Shown: positions 8,087 to 16,722 of the stretch, piece by piece
Layout of the letters: each line of letters begins with the position of its first letter
Position numbering within the stretch: the stretch's first letter is position 1
Source of the DNA: Curtobacterium luteum
GTDB taxonomy: Bacteria; Actinomycetota; Actinomycetes; Actinomycetales; Microbacteriaceae
NCBI RefSeq assembly: GCF_014646995.1
Contig: NZ_BMOI01000009.1
Location: 1 to 64,000 of the forward strand
DNA length: 64,000 bases
Direction of reading: 5' to 3'
Translations under genes and position numbers: made by a program
The notes under the pieces: generated by a model
The model's input: the letters and a program-made list of their open reading frames with translations, nothing else
The model's database searches: none
What the model was told of the DNA's origin: nothing

Positions 8087-9346
8087 TCAGGCGAGCGCGT
8101 CCCGGATCGGCCGGAACTTGAGCGCGGTCTCGGCGACCTCCCTCGTCGGCTCCGACCCCGCCACGATGCCCGCGCCCGCCCACGCCCGGACGGTGCCGTC
8201 CGGGGTGATCCGCGCGCTCCGGAGGGCGAGCATCCACTCGCCGTCCCCGTTCGCGCCGAGCCACCCGACCGGTCCTGCGTAGCGCCCGCGGTCGACGCCC
8301 TCGAGCTCGGACACGAGCCGGACGGCGACGTCGGTCGGGGTGCCGGCGACGGCGGCCGTGGGGTGCAGGACGTCGGCGACGTCGAGCGACGTCGTACCGA
8401 CGGGGAGGGTCGCCTGGACGTCGGTCGCCAGGTGCCACACGTTCGGCAGCTGCAGGCGGAAGGGTTCGGGGTCGGCGCGCACGTCCGACGCGAGGTGTCG
8501 GAGCGCGGCCAGCAGGCTCTCGATCGCGAACGCGTGCTCCTCGACGTCCTTCCGGCTCGACGCCAGGGCCTCGGCGGCGGCACGGTCCGAGACCGGGTCG
8601 GTCCCGCGTGCCGCACTGCCGGCGAGCACCCGTGCCGAGAGCCGCGTGCCGTCCGTCCGCGCCAGGGTCTCCGGGGTCGCGCCGATCAGCCCGTCCACGG
8701 CGAAGGTGACGCACTGCGGGTAGGCGTCCGCGAGGTCGAGCAGGACGGCCCGCTGGTCGGCACCGTCCGGCAGGGTCCCCACGAGGTCGCGGGCGAGCAC
8801 GACCTTCTGCGCCTCGCCGGCCGCGATGCGTCGCACGGCCTCCACGACGTTCCGCGCGTACGTGTCCTCGTCGATGCGTCCGGGGGAGAACACCACCGAC
8901 ACGTGCGGGCCGACCCGGGGGACCGGCACCGACGTGCGGCTGAACGCGAGCGGCGCGGGGTCGGGCGTGGTGTCGATCGCGGTCAGCCAGGCCTTGCCGC
9001 GCCGACGGCCGACCACGACGCGGGGGACGACGAGCACGCTCGTGTCCGCGGAGTCGTCGGCGAACGCGAAGGACCCGAACGCGACGAGCCCGGAGCCGCG
9101 GAGCTGCACCGGGTCGTCGACCTCGGCGGCGGCGACCACGTCGCGCCAGACGGCGGAGGCGTCCCGCATCCGGGAGGTGCCCGTGAACTCGAACCGCAGC
9201 GCCTCACCGATCCCGACGATGCCGTCCCCACCGCGGACGAAGGCCAGCGGGGCGTCGTGCAGGGTGTGGCGGAGGACGGCGCCCGGGTCGTCGAGGATCC
9301 GGGTCGACACCGTCAGCGGCGGGGCCGCCGTCGTGGTTCGTGGCAC
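8087..9346 (-). CDS. menF: Isochorismate synthase (MenF)
   Basis: This enzyme converts chorismate to isochorismate, feeding MenD. The 419-residue protein has the chorismate-binding fold. Visible are the lysine/arginine-rich GEAQKVVLARDLVG, the conserved ATPETLARTDG and LAGSAARGTDP stretches, the metal-site segment SRKDVEEHAFAIESL, and the C-terminal ELEGVDRGRYAGPVGW and GAGIVAGSEPTREVAET. The GTG start at 9346 has TACGAT ending six bases upstream. It is divergent from menG with the two promoters about 40 bp apart, and convergent with menD. Confidence 0.95.
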   Translation of the reverse strand: MPRTTTAAPPLTVSTRILDDPGAVLRHTLHDAPLAFVRGGDGIVGIGEALRFEFTGTSRMRDASAVWRDVVAAAEVDDPVQLRGSGLVAFGSFAFADDSADTSVLVVPRVVVGRRRGKAWLTAIDTTPDPAPLAFSRTSVPVPRVGPHVSVVFSPGRIDEDTYARNVVEAVRRIAAGEAQKVVLARDLVGTLPDGADQRAVLLDLADAYPQCVTFAVDGLIGATPETLARTDGTRLSARVLAGSAARGTDPVSDRAAAEALASSRKDVEEHAFAIESLLAALRHLASDVRADPEPFRLQLPNVWHLATDVQATLPVGTTSLDVADVLHPTAAVAGTPTDVAVRLVSELEGVDRGRYAGPVGWLGANGDGEWMLALRSARITPDGTVRAWAGAGIVAGSEPTREVAETALKFRPIRDALA

Positions 9347-9352
9347 GCCCCG

Positions 9353-9358
9353 ATCGTA
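9353..9358 (-). promoter_or_regulatory. -10 box of menF, leaderless start
   Basis: TACGAT on the minus strand, six bases, then GTG. Confidence 0.7.
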
Positions 9359-9397
9359 CGCGCCGCGCGCTCACGGGAACGCTCGGGCACGGACCTC

Positions 9398-9403
9398 TAG
9401 GAT
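9398..9403 (+). promoter_or_regulatory. -10 box of menG, leaderless start
   Basis: TAGGAT, seven bases, then GTG at 9411. The hexamer overlaps an alternative ATG at 9402, which argues against that ATG as the start. Confidence 0.7.
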
Positions 9404-9410
9404 GGCTCGG

Positions 9411-10220
9411 GTGAGCAGAGCGGACCTGAACAAGCGCCCGGACGAGGTGGCGGCCATGTTCGACGACGTCGCGGCGAAGTACGACCTCACGAACGACATC
9501 CTCTCCGCGGGCAACGCCCCGCTGTGGCGTGTCGCGACGGTCCGTGCGGTCGACCCGCAGCCGGGCGAGAAGGTGCTCGACATCGCCGCCGGGACGGGCA
9601 CGAGCTCGGCCGCCTTCGCCAAGAAGGGTGCCGAGGTGACGGCGCTCGACCTCTCCGCGGGCATGATCGCGGTCGGTCGGGAGCGCCACCCGGAGATCAC
9701 CTTCGTCGAGGGCGATGCCGAGCACCTGCCGTTCGACGACGACACCTTCGACGCCGTCTCCATCTCCTTCGGCCTGCGCAACGTCAACGACCCGCAGCAG
9801 GCGCTCGTCGAGATGCTCCGGGTGCTCAAGCCCGGCGGTCGCGTCGTCATCTGTGAGTTCTCCACGCCGCCGATCGCGCTCCTGCGCTTCGGCTACGGCA
9901 CCTACCTCAAGCGGGTGCTGCCCGGCGTCGCGAAGCTGTCGTCGAGCAACCCCGCGGCCTACCGCTACCTCGCCGAGTCGATCGACGCGTGGCCCGAGCA
10001 GCAGGTCCTCAGCCAGTGGCTCCGCGGCGTCGGCTTCACGATGGTCGCCTACCGGAACCTGACGGCCGGTATCGTCGCACTGCACCGCGGCCGCAAGCCC
10101 GTCGCGGGCACGGTCCGCGAGTCGGTGGCACGACGTGCGAAGGCCCGACGCGAGCACCAGGCCACCGGCGAGCAGCCGCGTGTCCAGCCGGGCACCGACG
10201 CCGCCGACCACGACGGCTGA
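9411..10220 (+). CDS. menG: Demethylmenaquinone methyltransferase (MenG/UbiE)
   Basis: This SAM-dependent enzyme performs the last step of menaquinone synthesis. The 269-residue protein shows the family N-terminus NKRPDEVAAMFDDVAAKYD, SAM motif I VLDIAAGTGTSS, the motif FDAVSISFGLRNVNDPQ, and RVLKPGGRVVICEFSTP. The C-terminal 40 residues are a charged, disordered extension. I start it at GTG 9411 (MSRADLNKRP) because of the leaderless promoter. The polyprenyl synthase follows after a 16-bp duplicated spacer. Confidence 0.95.
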   Translation: MSRADLNKRPDEVAAMFDDVAAKYDLTNDILSAGNAPLWRVATVRAVDPQPGEKVLDIAAGTGTSSAAFAKKGAEVTALDLSAGMIAVGRERHPEITFVEGDAEHLPFDDDTFDAVSISFGLRNVNDPQQALVEMLRVLKPGGRVVICEFSTPPIALLRFGYGTYLKRVLPGVAKLSSSNPAAYRYLAESIDAWPEQQVLSQWLRGVGFTMVAYRNLTAGIVALHRGRKPVAGTVRESVARRAKARREHQATGEQPRVQPGTDAADHDG

Positions 10221-10226
10221 CCCATC

Positions 10227-10258
10227 CCTCCCCGAGTACGGGCCTCCCCGAGTACGGA
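10227..10258. repeat. 16-bp direct duplication after menG
   Basis: Two copies of CCTCCCCGAGTACGG plus one base lie at 10227-10242 and 10243-10258, starting seven bases after the menG stop. The second copy provides the GGAG ribosome-binding site of the next gene. Confidence 0.85.
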
Positions 10259-10265
10259 GCAGCAC

Positions 10266-11342
10266 TTGAACCCGAGCGTCCCGGTCGCACGTCGCGCACC
10301 GAGTCTCCGCGCCTCGCTGGGCATCGGCGAACGGCTGTTCGCGTCCCCCGCCGACCGGCGGTTCATCACCGCGGTCGACGACGGGCTCGAGGTGGTCGAG
10401 CACGCGCTCGAGGAGGCGATGCACTCCGCGGACACCCTCGCGGACACCACGAGCCGGTACCTGCTCGCGGCCGGCGGCAAGCGCATCCGGCCCACGCTGA
10501 CGCTCCTGATCGCGCAGCTCGGCCGGGGTGTCACCGACGAGGTCGTGAAGGCCGCGGTGAGCATCGAGACCACGCACCTCGCGTCGCTCTACCACGACGA
10601 CGTCATGGACGAGGCACCGGTCCGTCGCGGTGTCCCGGCGGCGCACGTCACCTACGGCAACAACGTCGCGATCCTCACCGGGGACCTGCTGTTCGCCCGG
10701 GCGAGCCTCATCACGGCGGACCTCGGCGTCGAGGGCATCCGCATGCAGGCGGAGACCTTCCAGCGGCTCTGCCTCGGACAACTCCACGAGACCACCGGTC
10801 CCCGCGAGGGCGAGGACGCCGTCGCGCACTACATCCAGGTCCTCAGCGACAAGACCGGTTCGCTCATCGCGACCGCGGCCCGCGCCGGCATCCTGTTCTC
10901 CGGCGCCGACCGCGCCTACCTCGAACCCGTCGCGGTCTTCGGCGAGAAGGTGGGCGTCGCCTTCCAGCTCGTCGACGACGTGATCGACCTGGCACCGGCG
11001 GGGGACCGCACGGGCAAGATCGCCGGCAACGACCTCCGCGCCGGCGTCGACACGCTGCCGCTCCTGCACCTCCGGGCACTCGCCGCCTCCGATCCCGACG
11101 CCGATGCGCTCCTGCACCGCATCGAGCACGACGTGAAGGGCGCCCCGGACGACGCGGTCGACTCGGCGCCGTACCAGTCCGCCGTGGCGGCACTGCGCGG
11201 CCACGAGGCGACCACGGCGACGCGCGCGATCGCCGTACGGTGGGCCGAGGAAGCGGTCGACGCCCTCACCCCGCTGCCCGACGGCACCGTGAAGAAGGCG
11301 CTCACCCGGTTCGCGGAGTCCGTCGTCGACCGGAGCCGCTGA
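10266..11342 (+). CDS. Polyprenyl diphosphate synthase (menaquinone side chain)
   Basis: This trans-isoprenyl diphosphate synthase makes the long prenyl tail used by MenA. The 358-residue protein has the first Asp-rich motif LYHDDVMDEAPVRRG and the second FQLVDDVIDLAPAGDRTGK, with GGKRIRPTLTLL before them and the conserved KTGSLIATAARAG between. Chain length cannot be read directly; the context suggests hepta- to nonaprenyl. The TTG start has GGAG about seven bases upstream. It lies between menG and a ferredoxin reductase on the same strand. Confidence 0.9.
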   Translation: MNPSVPVARRAPSLRASLGIGERLFASPADRRFITAVDDGLEVVEHALEEAMHSADTLADTTSRYLLAAGGKRIRPTLTLLIAQLGRGVTDEVVKAAVSIETTHLASLYHDDVMDEAPVRRGVPAAHVTYGNNVAILTGDLLFARASLITADLGVEGIRMQAETFQRLCLGQLHETTGPREGEDAVAHYIQVLSDKTGSLIATAARAGILFSGADRAYLEPVAVFGEKVGVAFQLVDDVIDLAPAGDRTGKIAGNDLRAGVDTLPLLHLRALAASDPDADALLHRIEHDVKGAPDDAVDSAPYQSAVAALRGHEATTATRAIAVRWAEEAVDALTPLPDGTVKKALTRFAESVVDRSR

Positions 11343-11416
11343 CCCGCGCCACCGCACCACGAGCCACCCACCAGCGGCCCCGGGAGCACCCCACCCGAAC
11401 GAACTGGAGACGATCA

Positions 11417-12790
11417 GTGCCCACCCTCCGACTCGCCATCGTCGGCGCCGGCCCCGCCGGCATCTACGCCGCGGACATCCTGCTGCGCGAGGCGCACGGC
11501 TACGACGTGTCGATCGACCTGTTCGAACAGCTCCCCGCCCCGTACGGCCTGGTCCGGTACGGCGTCGCCCCCGACCACCCCCGCATCAAGGGCATCATCA
11601 ACGCGCTGCGTGACGTGCTCGACCGCGGGGTCGTCCGGTTGTTCGGCAACGTCCGCTTCGGCGAGGACATCACGCTCGACGACCTCAAGCAGCACTACAA
11701 CGCGGTGGTCTTCTCGACCGGTGCGATCAAGGACGCCGACCTCGACATCCCCGGGGTCGACCTCGAGGGCTCGTACGGCGCCGCCGACTTCGTGAGCTGG
11801 TTCGACGGGCACCCGGACGTGCCGCGCACCTGGCCGCTCGACGCCGAGAGCGTCGCGGTCATCGGCAACGGGAACGTCGCCCTCGACGTGTCGCGCATCC
11901 TCGCGAAGCACGCCGACGACCTCCTGCCGACCGAGATCCCGGACAACGTGTACCAGGGCCTCAAGACGAGCCCGGTGACCGACGTCCACGTGTTCGGTCG
12001 CCGCGGACCCGCACAGGTGAAGTTCACGCCGCTCGAGCTCCGCGAGCTGGGGGAGCTCCGCGACGTCGACATGATCGTGTACGACGAGGACTTCGACCAC
12101 GATGAGGCATCGCTCACCGCCATCCAGACCAACAAGCAGGTCATGGTCATGAACCGTGTCCTGAACCAGTGGCGCGAGCGTGAGGTCGGGCAGGCGAGCC
12201 GACGCCTGCACCTGCACTTCTACGCGAAGCCCCTCGAGCTCGTCGCCGACGAGCGCGGGCACGTCGCGGCGATCCGGTACGAGCGCACACGGCCGGACGG
12301 ACAGGGCGGTGTCGAGGGCACCGGCGAGGTCCGCGAGGTCGCCGTCCAGGCCGCGTACCGCGCCGTCGGCTACTTCGGGTCACCCCTGCCGGGTGTGCCG
12401 TTCGACGAGCGGCAGGGCGTCATCCCGAACCGCGAGGGCCAGGTCCTCAGCGAGGACGGTCACCGGCTCCCCGGCGTGTACGCGACGGGGTGGATCAAGC
12501 GTGGCCCCGTCGGCCTCATCGGACACACCAAGTCCGACGCGATGGAGACCGTCCAGCACATCGTCAACGACCAGGCCTCGTGGTGGACGCCGGAGGACCC
12601 GTCGGAGGAGGCCGTGCCGAACCTGCTCCGCGAGCGTGGCGTCGCGTTCACGGACCTCGACGGCTGGCACAACCTCGACGCACACGAACTCGCCCTCGGC
12701 GAGGCCGCCGGGCGTGAGCGGATCAAGGTCGTCCCGCGCGACGAGATGATCGACGTGTCGCTCGGTCGGACGACGGCGTCGACGAGCTGA
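11417..12790 (+). CDS. Ferredoxin/adrenodoxin-type NADP+ reductase (FprA-like)
   Basis: This FAD enzyme of 457 residues moves electrons between NADPH and ferredoxin. The FAD-binding GxGxxG is at the extreme N-terminus (IVGAGPAGIYAADILL), followed by APYGLVRYGVAPDHPRIKG, which is diagnostic of the FprA/adrenodoxin reductase family. The NADP-binding site is VIGNGNVALDVSRIL, then VFGRRGPAQVKFTP and the C-terminal GWIKRGPVGLIGHTKSDA. The GTG at 11417 has GGAG seven bases upstream. It follows the prenyl synthase by 74 bp. A link to menaquinone chemistry is inferred only from position. Confidence 0.93.
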   Translation: MPTLRLAIVGAGPAGIYAADILLREAHGYDVSIDLFEQLPAPYGLVRYGVAPDHPRIKGIINALRDVLDRGVVRLFGNVRFGEDITLDDLKQHYNAVVFSTGAIKDADLDIPGVDLEGSYGAADFVSWFDGHPDVPRTWPLDAESVAVIGNGNVALDVSRILAKHADDLLPTEIPDNVYQGLKTSPVTDVHVFGRRGPAQVKFTPLELRELGELRDVDMIVYDEDFDHDEASLTAIQTNKQVMVMNRVLNQWREREVGQASRRLHLHFYAKPLELVADERGHVAAIRYERTRPDGQGGVEGTGEVREVAVQAAYRAVGYFGSPLPGVPFDERQGVIPNREGQVLSEDGHRLPGVYATGWIKRGPVGLIGHTKSDAMETVQHIVNDQASWWTPEDPSEEAVPNLLRERGVAFTDLDGWHNLDAHELALGEAAGRERIKVVPRDEMIDVSLGRTTASTS

Positions 12791-12804
12791 GGGCAGCTCC
12801 CGCC

Positions 12805-13992
12805 GTGACCACCGCCGCACGCCCCGTACCGCCCGACGCGGTGCGGGGCGCGCCCGCGTCCGGTCCCCGGCTGCAGGGCGTCGACGTCGCCCGTGCCCTC
12901 GCGCTGCTCGGCATGATCGCGACCCACGTCGCAGACGTCCCGGAGGCCGTGGACTGGTCGGACCCGTCGACCTGGGCCGCCGTGGCACACGGACGATCGT
13001 CCTCGCTCTTCGCGGTCCTCGCCGGGGTGTCGATCGGGCTCACGAGTGGACGGACGGAGCCGCCCGGGCCGCCCCTGATCGGCCGCGTCCGTGCCCGGCT
13101 CGCGATCCGTGCGCTCGCCGTCGTCGGTGTCGGACTCCTGCTGATGGCGCTCGACACGCCCGTGTACGTGATCCTGCCGACCTACGGCGCGCTGTTCCTC
13201 CTCGCCGTCCCGGTGCTCCGCGTCCGCGCCCGCTGGCTGCTCGTCCTCGCGGGAGCCTGCGCCGTGGCGTCACCGGTCGTCGCGCTCGCGGTCGTGCCCC
13301 TGTACGCGGACGCGGGCATGTGGGAGGTGCAGCTCGGCCTGGTGTACCCCGTGGTCACCTTCCTGGCGTACGTGCTGGTCGGGCTCGCGGTCGCGCGGGC
13401 GGGCGGCCTGGGCCCCCGCTGCCGGTTCCCGGGCGACGCGCCAGCGGCGTCCGGGCCGAGCCGGTGGGGAGAGGCGCGGATCACCCAGGCAGCGCTGCTC
13501 GCGTCCGGCGCTCTGGTCGCCGTCGCCGCGTACGTCGTCGGGAACGCCCTCGCGCCGGTGCCCGCCGACGCCGCGTGGCTGTCCTTCCCGGGGGTGCCCT
13601 ACTCGCCCGACGGCAGCACGCCAACGCAGGCCCTCGCGCAGGAGTTCCTCTCGCCGCGCGACCACTCGTCGTCCGTGGTCGACGTCGTGGGGACGGCCGG
13701 GGTCGCGGTCGCGGTGACGGCGCTCTGCTGCCTGCTCGTCGACGGTCGCGGCCGGACGGTGCGGCGGGTGGCGTTCCCGCTCGTGGCCGTCGGTGCGATG
13801 CCGCTGTCGGTGTACGCGTTCCACCTGGTCGTGATCGCGCTGCTGCCGGAGTACCCGCAGAGCGCGGCTGCCTGGGGGTGGTTCGCGATCGGCTCGGTGC
13901 TCTTCGCCATGACCTGGCGGACGTTCTTCGGGCGAGGGCCGCTCGAGCGGCTGCTCGCCCGCCTGACCGACCTCGTCCCGCTCACCCGCTGA
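12805..13992 (+). CDS. DUF418/DUF1624-like acyltransferase membrane protein
   Basis: This 395-residue protein has about nine to ten transmembrane helices. The N-terminal LQGVDVARALALLGMIATHV matches the start of the heparan-alpha-glucosaminide-acetyltransferase/DUF1624 and DUF418 membrane families, with its His in the first helix. HGRSSSLFAVLAGVSIGL is the second family block, and MPLSVYAFHLVVIALLP is near the C-terminus. The natural substrate is unknown. GTG start 14 bp after the reductase, so probably in the same transcription unit. Confidence 0.8.
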   Translation: MTTAARPVPPDAVRGAPASGPRLQGVDVARALALLGMIATHVADVPEAVDWSDPSTWAAVAHGRSSSLFAVLAGVSIGLTSGRTEPPGPPLIGRVRARLAIRALAVVGVGLLLMALDTPVYVILPTYGALFLLAVPVLRVRARWLLVLAGACAVASPVVALAVVPLYADAGMWEVQLGLVYPVVTFLAYVLVGLAVARAGGLGPRCRFPGDAPAASGPSRWGEARITQAALLASGALVAVAAYVVGNALAPVPADAAWLSFPGVPYSPDGSTPTQALAQEFLSPRDHSSSVVDVVGTAGVAVAVTALCCLLVDGRGRTVRRVAFPLVAVGAMPLSVYAFHLVVIALLPEYPQSAAAWGWFAIGSVLFAMTWRTFFGRGPLERLLARLTDLVPLTR

Positions 13993-14025
13993 GGCCCGCG
14001 CGCGCACTCCGGGCGGCGCCTCGCC

Positions 14026-14384
14026 CCTCGCACCGTGCGAGGGCGGCGCCGCCCGTACGCACGGTGCGAGGTTTCCCACATCGTGCGGGGCTCGCGCCCT
14101 CGCACCGTGTGCGAAACCTCGCACGCTGCGCCCGGGCCCCTCGCAAGGTGCGAGGCGAGCGCGAGCGCACGCGGGCGCACGCCGCGGTCGGGCCCCTCGC
14201 ACCGTGCGAGGCGAGCGTCGCCCGTACGCACAGTGCGAGGTTTCCCGCACCGTGCGGGGCTCGCGCGCTCGCACCGTGTGCGAAACCTCGCACGCCGCGC
14301 CCGGTCCCTCGAACCGTGCGAGGAACCGGGCGGCGCGACCGCACGCAGGCACACGCCGCGCCCGGCGCCTCGCACCGTGCGAGG
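14026..14384. repeat. Palindrome cluster with 130-bp direct repeats
   Basis: The 464-bp spacer between two convergent genes holds no credible gene. It contains three exact copies of CCTCGCACCGTGCGAGG (14026-14042, 14195-14211, 14368-14384) and several variants. A block of about 130 bp is duplicated (14026-14155 and 14195-14323, period 169 bp) with about 85-90% identity. Single-stranded, it would fold into a chain of hairpins. Confidence 0.9.
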
Positions 14385-14456
14385 GACCCGGGCGGCGCGA
14401 CCGCTCGCGGAGGCAGGCCGATGCGTCGGACGCGGCCCGCGCCTCCCGGCCGCCCG

Positions 14457-15917
14457 CTACTGCAGCGCTGCCGTGAGCCGCGCGACGTTGTCGAGCACCT
14501 TGGACCGCCGCGGCCGGTCCACCCACGACTCGAGCGTCAGCTCGAAGCTGTGCTCCTTGTAGGCGTCCTGGACCTCGCGGAGGGCGTCGACGAAGCGACT
14601 GCCCCGCACCATGACCGACACCTCGAGGTTGAGGCTGAACGAGCGCATGTCCATGTTGCTCGACCCGATCACCGCCACCTCGTCGTCGATCGTGAAGTGC
14701 TTCGCGTGGAGGATCGTGGGGGCACGGTAGAGCCAGATCCTGACCCCGGCGCGGAGTAGCCCCTCGTAGTAGGAGCGCTGGGCGTGCCACGTCATCGCGT
14801 GGTCGCCCATCTCGCCGACGAAGAGCTCGACCTCGACCCCGCGCTGCGCCGTCGTCGTGATGGCGTAGAGCATCGAGTCGTCGGGGACGAAGTACGGCGA
14901 GGTGATCGACACCTTCTGCTGCGCCGAGTAGAGGAGCGCGTTGAAGAGTCGCAGGTTGTTCTCGCCGTCGAAGCCCGGTCCGGACGGCACCACCTGGCAG
15001 TCGAGCGCGTCGCCACGGTCGGCCCGCTGGACGGGATCGCTCTCGCGGAGGAGCAGCTCGTCGGTCTCGCTGTACCAGTCGGTCACGAACAGCGCGTTGA
15101 GCCCGGCGACGACCGGCCCCTCGAACCGCGCGAACAGGTCCTTGTACGCCATGTGTCGCTTCTTGTGCGACTCGAGGTCGTAGGACTTGTCGATGAGGTT
15201 CTGCGACCCGGTGAACGCCACCGACCCGTCGATGACCATGATCTTGCGGTGGTTCCGGAGGTCCGGCCGCTGGAACTTCCCCTGCAGCGGCTTGAGCGGC
15301 AGCATGAGGTGCCACTCGATCCCGGCGCGGTCGAGGAACGCGAGGGTGTCCTTGTAGTCCGGGTACCCGCGGCTCGCCCAGTGGTCGAGCAGGAACCGCA
15401 CGGTCACGCCGCGGGACTGCGCACGCGCCAGCGCCTCGAAGAACGGCCGGGTCGTGTCGTCGAGGGTCGCGATGTAGAACTCGACGTGGATGAAGCGCCG
15501 CGCCTGGTCGATCGCGCGCGTCATCTCGGCGTACGACTCGTCGTAGTCGGGGTAGAGCTCGGCGGAGTTGCCCCCGACGAGCGGCATCGACCCGAGCCCG
15601 CGGTTCAGCGCGACGATGCTCTCGAGCCACGGCGGCCACGGGTGGTCCTTGCGGACGCGGTCCATGCCCTCGGTCTGGTCGAGGATGTACTGGTTGATCT
15701 CCGCCTGCTTCTCGCGGCGGTCCCGGGGGAGCTTCGTGGAGCCGATGACGAGGAAGACGATGAACCCGATGTACGGGATCAGGAAGATCGCGAGCAGCCA
15801 GGCCGTCGCGGTCTGCGGCTTGCGGTCGATCGGGACGTAGATGATCGAGAAGACACGGATCGCGAGGTCCAGGAGGACCAGCAGGACCGTGATCGTGACG
15901 GAGAGCCAGTGCTCCAC
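14457..15917 (-). CDS. cls: Cardiolipin synthase
   Basis: This phospholipase-D-superfamily enzyme condenses two phosphatidylglycerols to cardiolipin at the membrane. The 486-residue protein starts with two transmembrane helices (about 5-28 and 37-60, the PLDc_N region). It has two complete HKD motifs, NHRKIMVIDGSVAFTGSQN and HAKHFTIDDEVAVIGSSNMD. The C-terminus is NVARLTAALQ. GTG start at 15917 (VEHWLSVTI). It is followed by the palindrome cluster and lies 32 bp downstream of yajQ on the same strand. Confidence 0.95.
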   Translation of the reverse strand: MEHWLSVTITVLLVLLDLAIRVFSIIYVPIDRKPQTATAWLLAIFLIPYIGFIVFLVIGSTKLPRDRREKQAEINQYILDQTEGMDRVRKDHPWPPWLESIVALNRGLGSMPLVGGNSAELYPDYDESYAEMTRAIDQARRFIHVEFYIATLDDTTRPFFEALARAQSRGVTVRFLLDHWASRGYPDYKDTLAFLDRAGIEWHLMLPLKPLQGKFQRPDLRNHRKIMVIDGSVAFTGSQNLIDKSYDLESHKKRHMAYKDLFARFEGPVVAGLNALFVTDWYSETDELLLRESDPVQRADRGDALDCQVVPSGPGFDGENNLRLFNALLYSAQQKVSITSPYFVPDDSMLYAITTTAQRGVEVELFVGEMGDHAMTWHAQRSYYEGLLRAGVRIWLYRAPTILHAKHFTIDDEVAVIGSSNMDMRSFSLNLEVSVMVRGSRFVDALREVQDAYKEHSFELTLESWVDRPRRSKVLDNVARLTAALQ

Positions 15918-15949
15918 GGTGTCGTCGTCGGCTCAGTCGGACGCGGGCG

Positions 15950-16438
15950 TCAGCGGAAGTTCACGAACTGCAGCGGCACGTCGAACTCTTCGCCCTTCAG
16001 CAGCTGGATCGTGTTCTGGAGGTCGTCGCGGCTCTTCGAGGACACCCGGAGCTCGTCGCCCTGGATCTGGCTCTTCACTCTCTTGGGGGCCTGGGCACGG
16101 AGGAACGCGCCGATCTTCTTCGCGACGTCCTGCTCGATGCCGTTCTTGAACTTCACCTCGATGCGGAACTCCTTGCCCGAGGGGAACGGGTCGCCGGCGT
16201 CGAGGCTCTTGAGGCTGATGCTGCGCTTGATCGCCTTCGACTGGAGGACGTCGAGCACGGCACGCGCACGCTCCTCGGAGTTCGCCTTGATGAGGACGTC
16301 CTCACCGCTGAACGCGATCGACGCGCCGGCGCCCTTGAAGTCGTAGCGCTGCTCGATCTCCTTGGCCGCCTGGTTGACGGCGTTCTCCGCCTCCATCTTG
16401 TCGACCTTGCTCACCACGTCGAAGGAACTGTCTGCCAT
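15950..16438 (-). CDS. YajQ family cyclic-di-GMP/nucleotide-binding protein
   Basis: This 162-residue protein spans the whole YajQ family: [20 protein letters not shown] at the N-terminus, [29 protein letters not shown] and the C-terminal [10 protein letters not shown]. The family binds cyclic di-GMP in some bacteria and tRNA or nucleotides in others; the role here is unknown. The ATG start has TAGGCT seven bases upstream. It reads towards cardiolipin synthase and may be co-transcribed with it. Confidence 0.93.
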   Translation of the reverse strand: MADSSFDVVSKVDKMEAENAVNQAAKEIEQRYDFKGAGASIAFSGEDVLIKANSEERARAVLDVLQSKAIKRSISLKSLDAGDPFPSGKEFRIEVKFKNGIEQDVAKKIGAFLRAQAPKRVKSQIQGDELRVSSKSRDDLQNTIQLLKGEEFDVPLQFVNFR

Positions 16439-16445
16439 GCGGGAC

Positions 16446-16451
16446 AGCCTA
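16446..16451 (-). promoter_or_regulatory. -10 box of yajQ, leaderless start
   Basis: TAGGCT on the minus strand, seven bases, then ATG at 16438. Confidence 0.65.
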
Positions 16452-16531
16452 TCGGCGGCCTGGAGGCACGGTTCAGGACCGCAGGACGGCCGACGTCGAC
16501 GGGGTGGTCGAGACCACCCCCGCGCATCGGC

Positions 16532-16537
16532 TATGCT
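16532..16537 (+). promoter_or_regulatory. -10 box of tRNA-Tyr
   Basis: TATGCT lies 46 bp upstream of the mature tRNA-Tyr. A perfect 9-bp hairpin (16501-16520) sits just upstream of it, in the spacer shared with divergent yajQ. Confidence 0.5.
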
Positions 16538-16583
16538 GTTCTGCGCGCCTCCGGTTGGTGATCACACGGGTCGGGTGCGCGAT

Positions 16584-16665
16584 GGCAAGTTACCCAAGCG
16601 GCCAAAGGGATCTGACTGTAAATCAGCCGGCGTAGCCTTCGGGGGTTCGAATCCCTCACTTGCCA
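16584..16665 (+). tRNA. tRNA-Tyr (anticodon GTA)
   Basis: The acceptor arms GGCAAGT and ACTTGCC pair perfectly. The T-arm loop is TTCGAAT, the anticodon loop is CTGTAAA, and there is a long class-II variable arm as expected for Tyr. The discriminator is A, and CCA is not encoded. Confidence 0.95.
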
Positions 16666-16675
16666 CACGATGAAC

Positions 16676-16695
16676 GCCCCCTCCTCGGAGGGGGC
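16676..16695 (+). terminator. Terminator after tRNA-Tyr
   Basis: A seven-base stem (GCCCCCT/AGGGGGC) with a 6-nt loop begins 10 bp after the tRNA, followed by TTCGTCGTT. Confidence 0.75.
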
Positions 16696-16710
16696 TTCGT
16701 CGTTCGCGGG

Positions 16711-16716
16711 CAGGAT
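16711..16716 (+). promoter_or_regulatory. -10 box of the inositol monophosphatase gene
   Basis: CAGGAT, six bases, then ATG at 16723. It immediately follows the tRNA-Tyr terminator. Confidence 0.55.
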
Positions 16717-16722
16717 GGGGGC

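Noticed and set aside
14026-14384. Possible CRISPR array
   Set aside because: Repeats are palindromes of 17 bp with irregular, mutually similar spacers, and there are no cas genes.
16501-16520. A perfect 9-bp hairpin upstream of tRNA-Tyr as a terminator
   Set aside because: It lies between two divergent promoters, so no transcript is expected to end there; more likely a protein site or chance.
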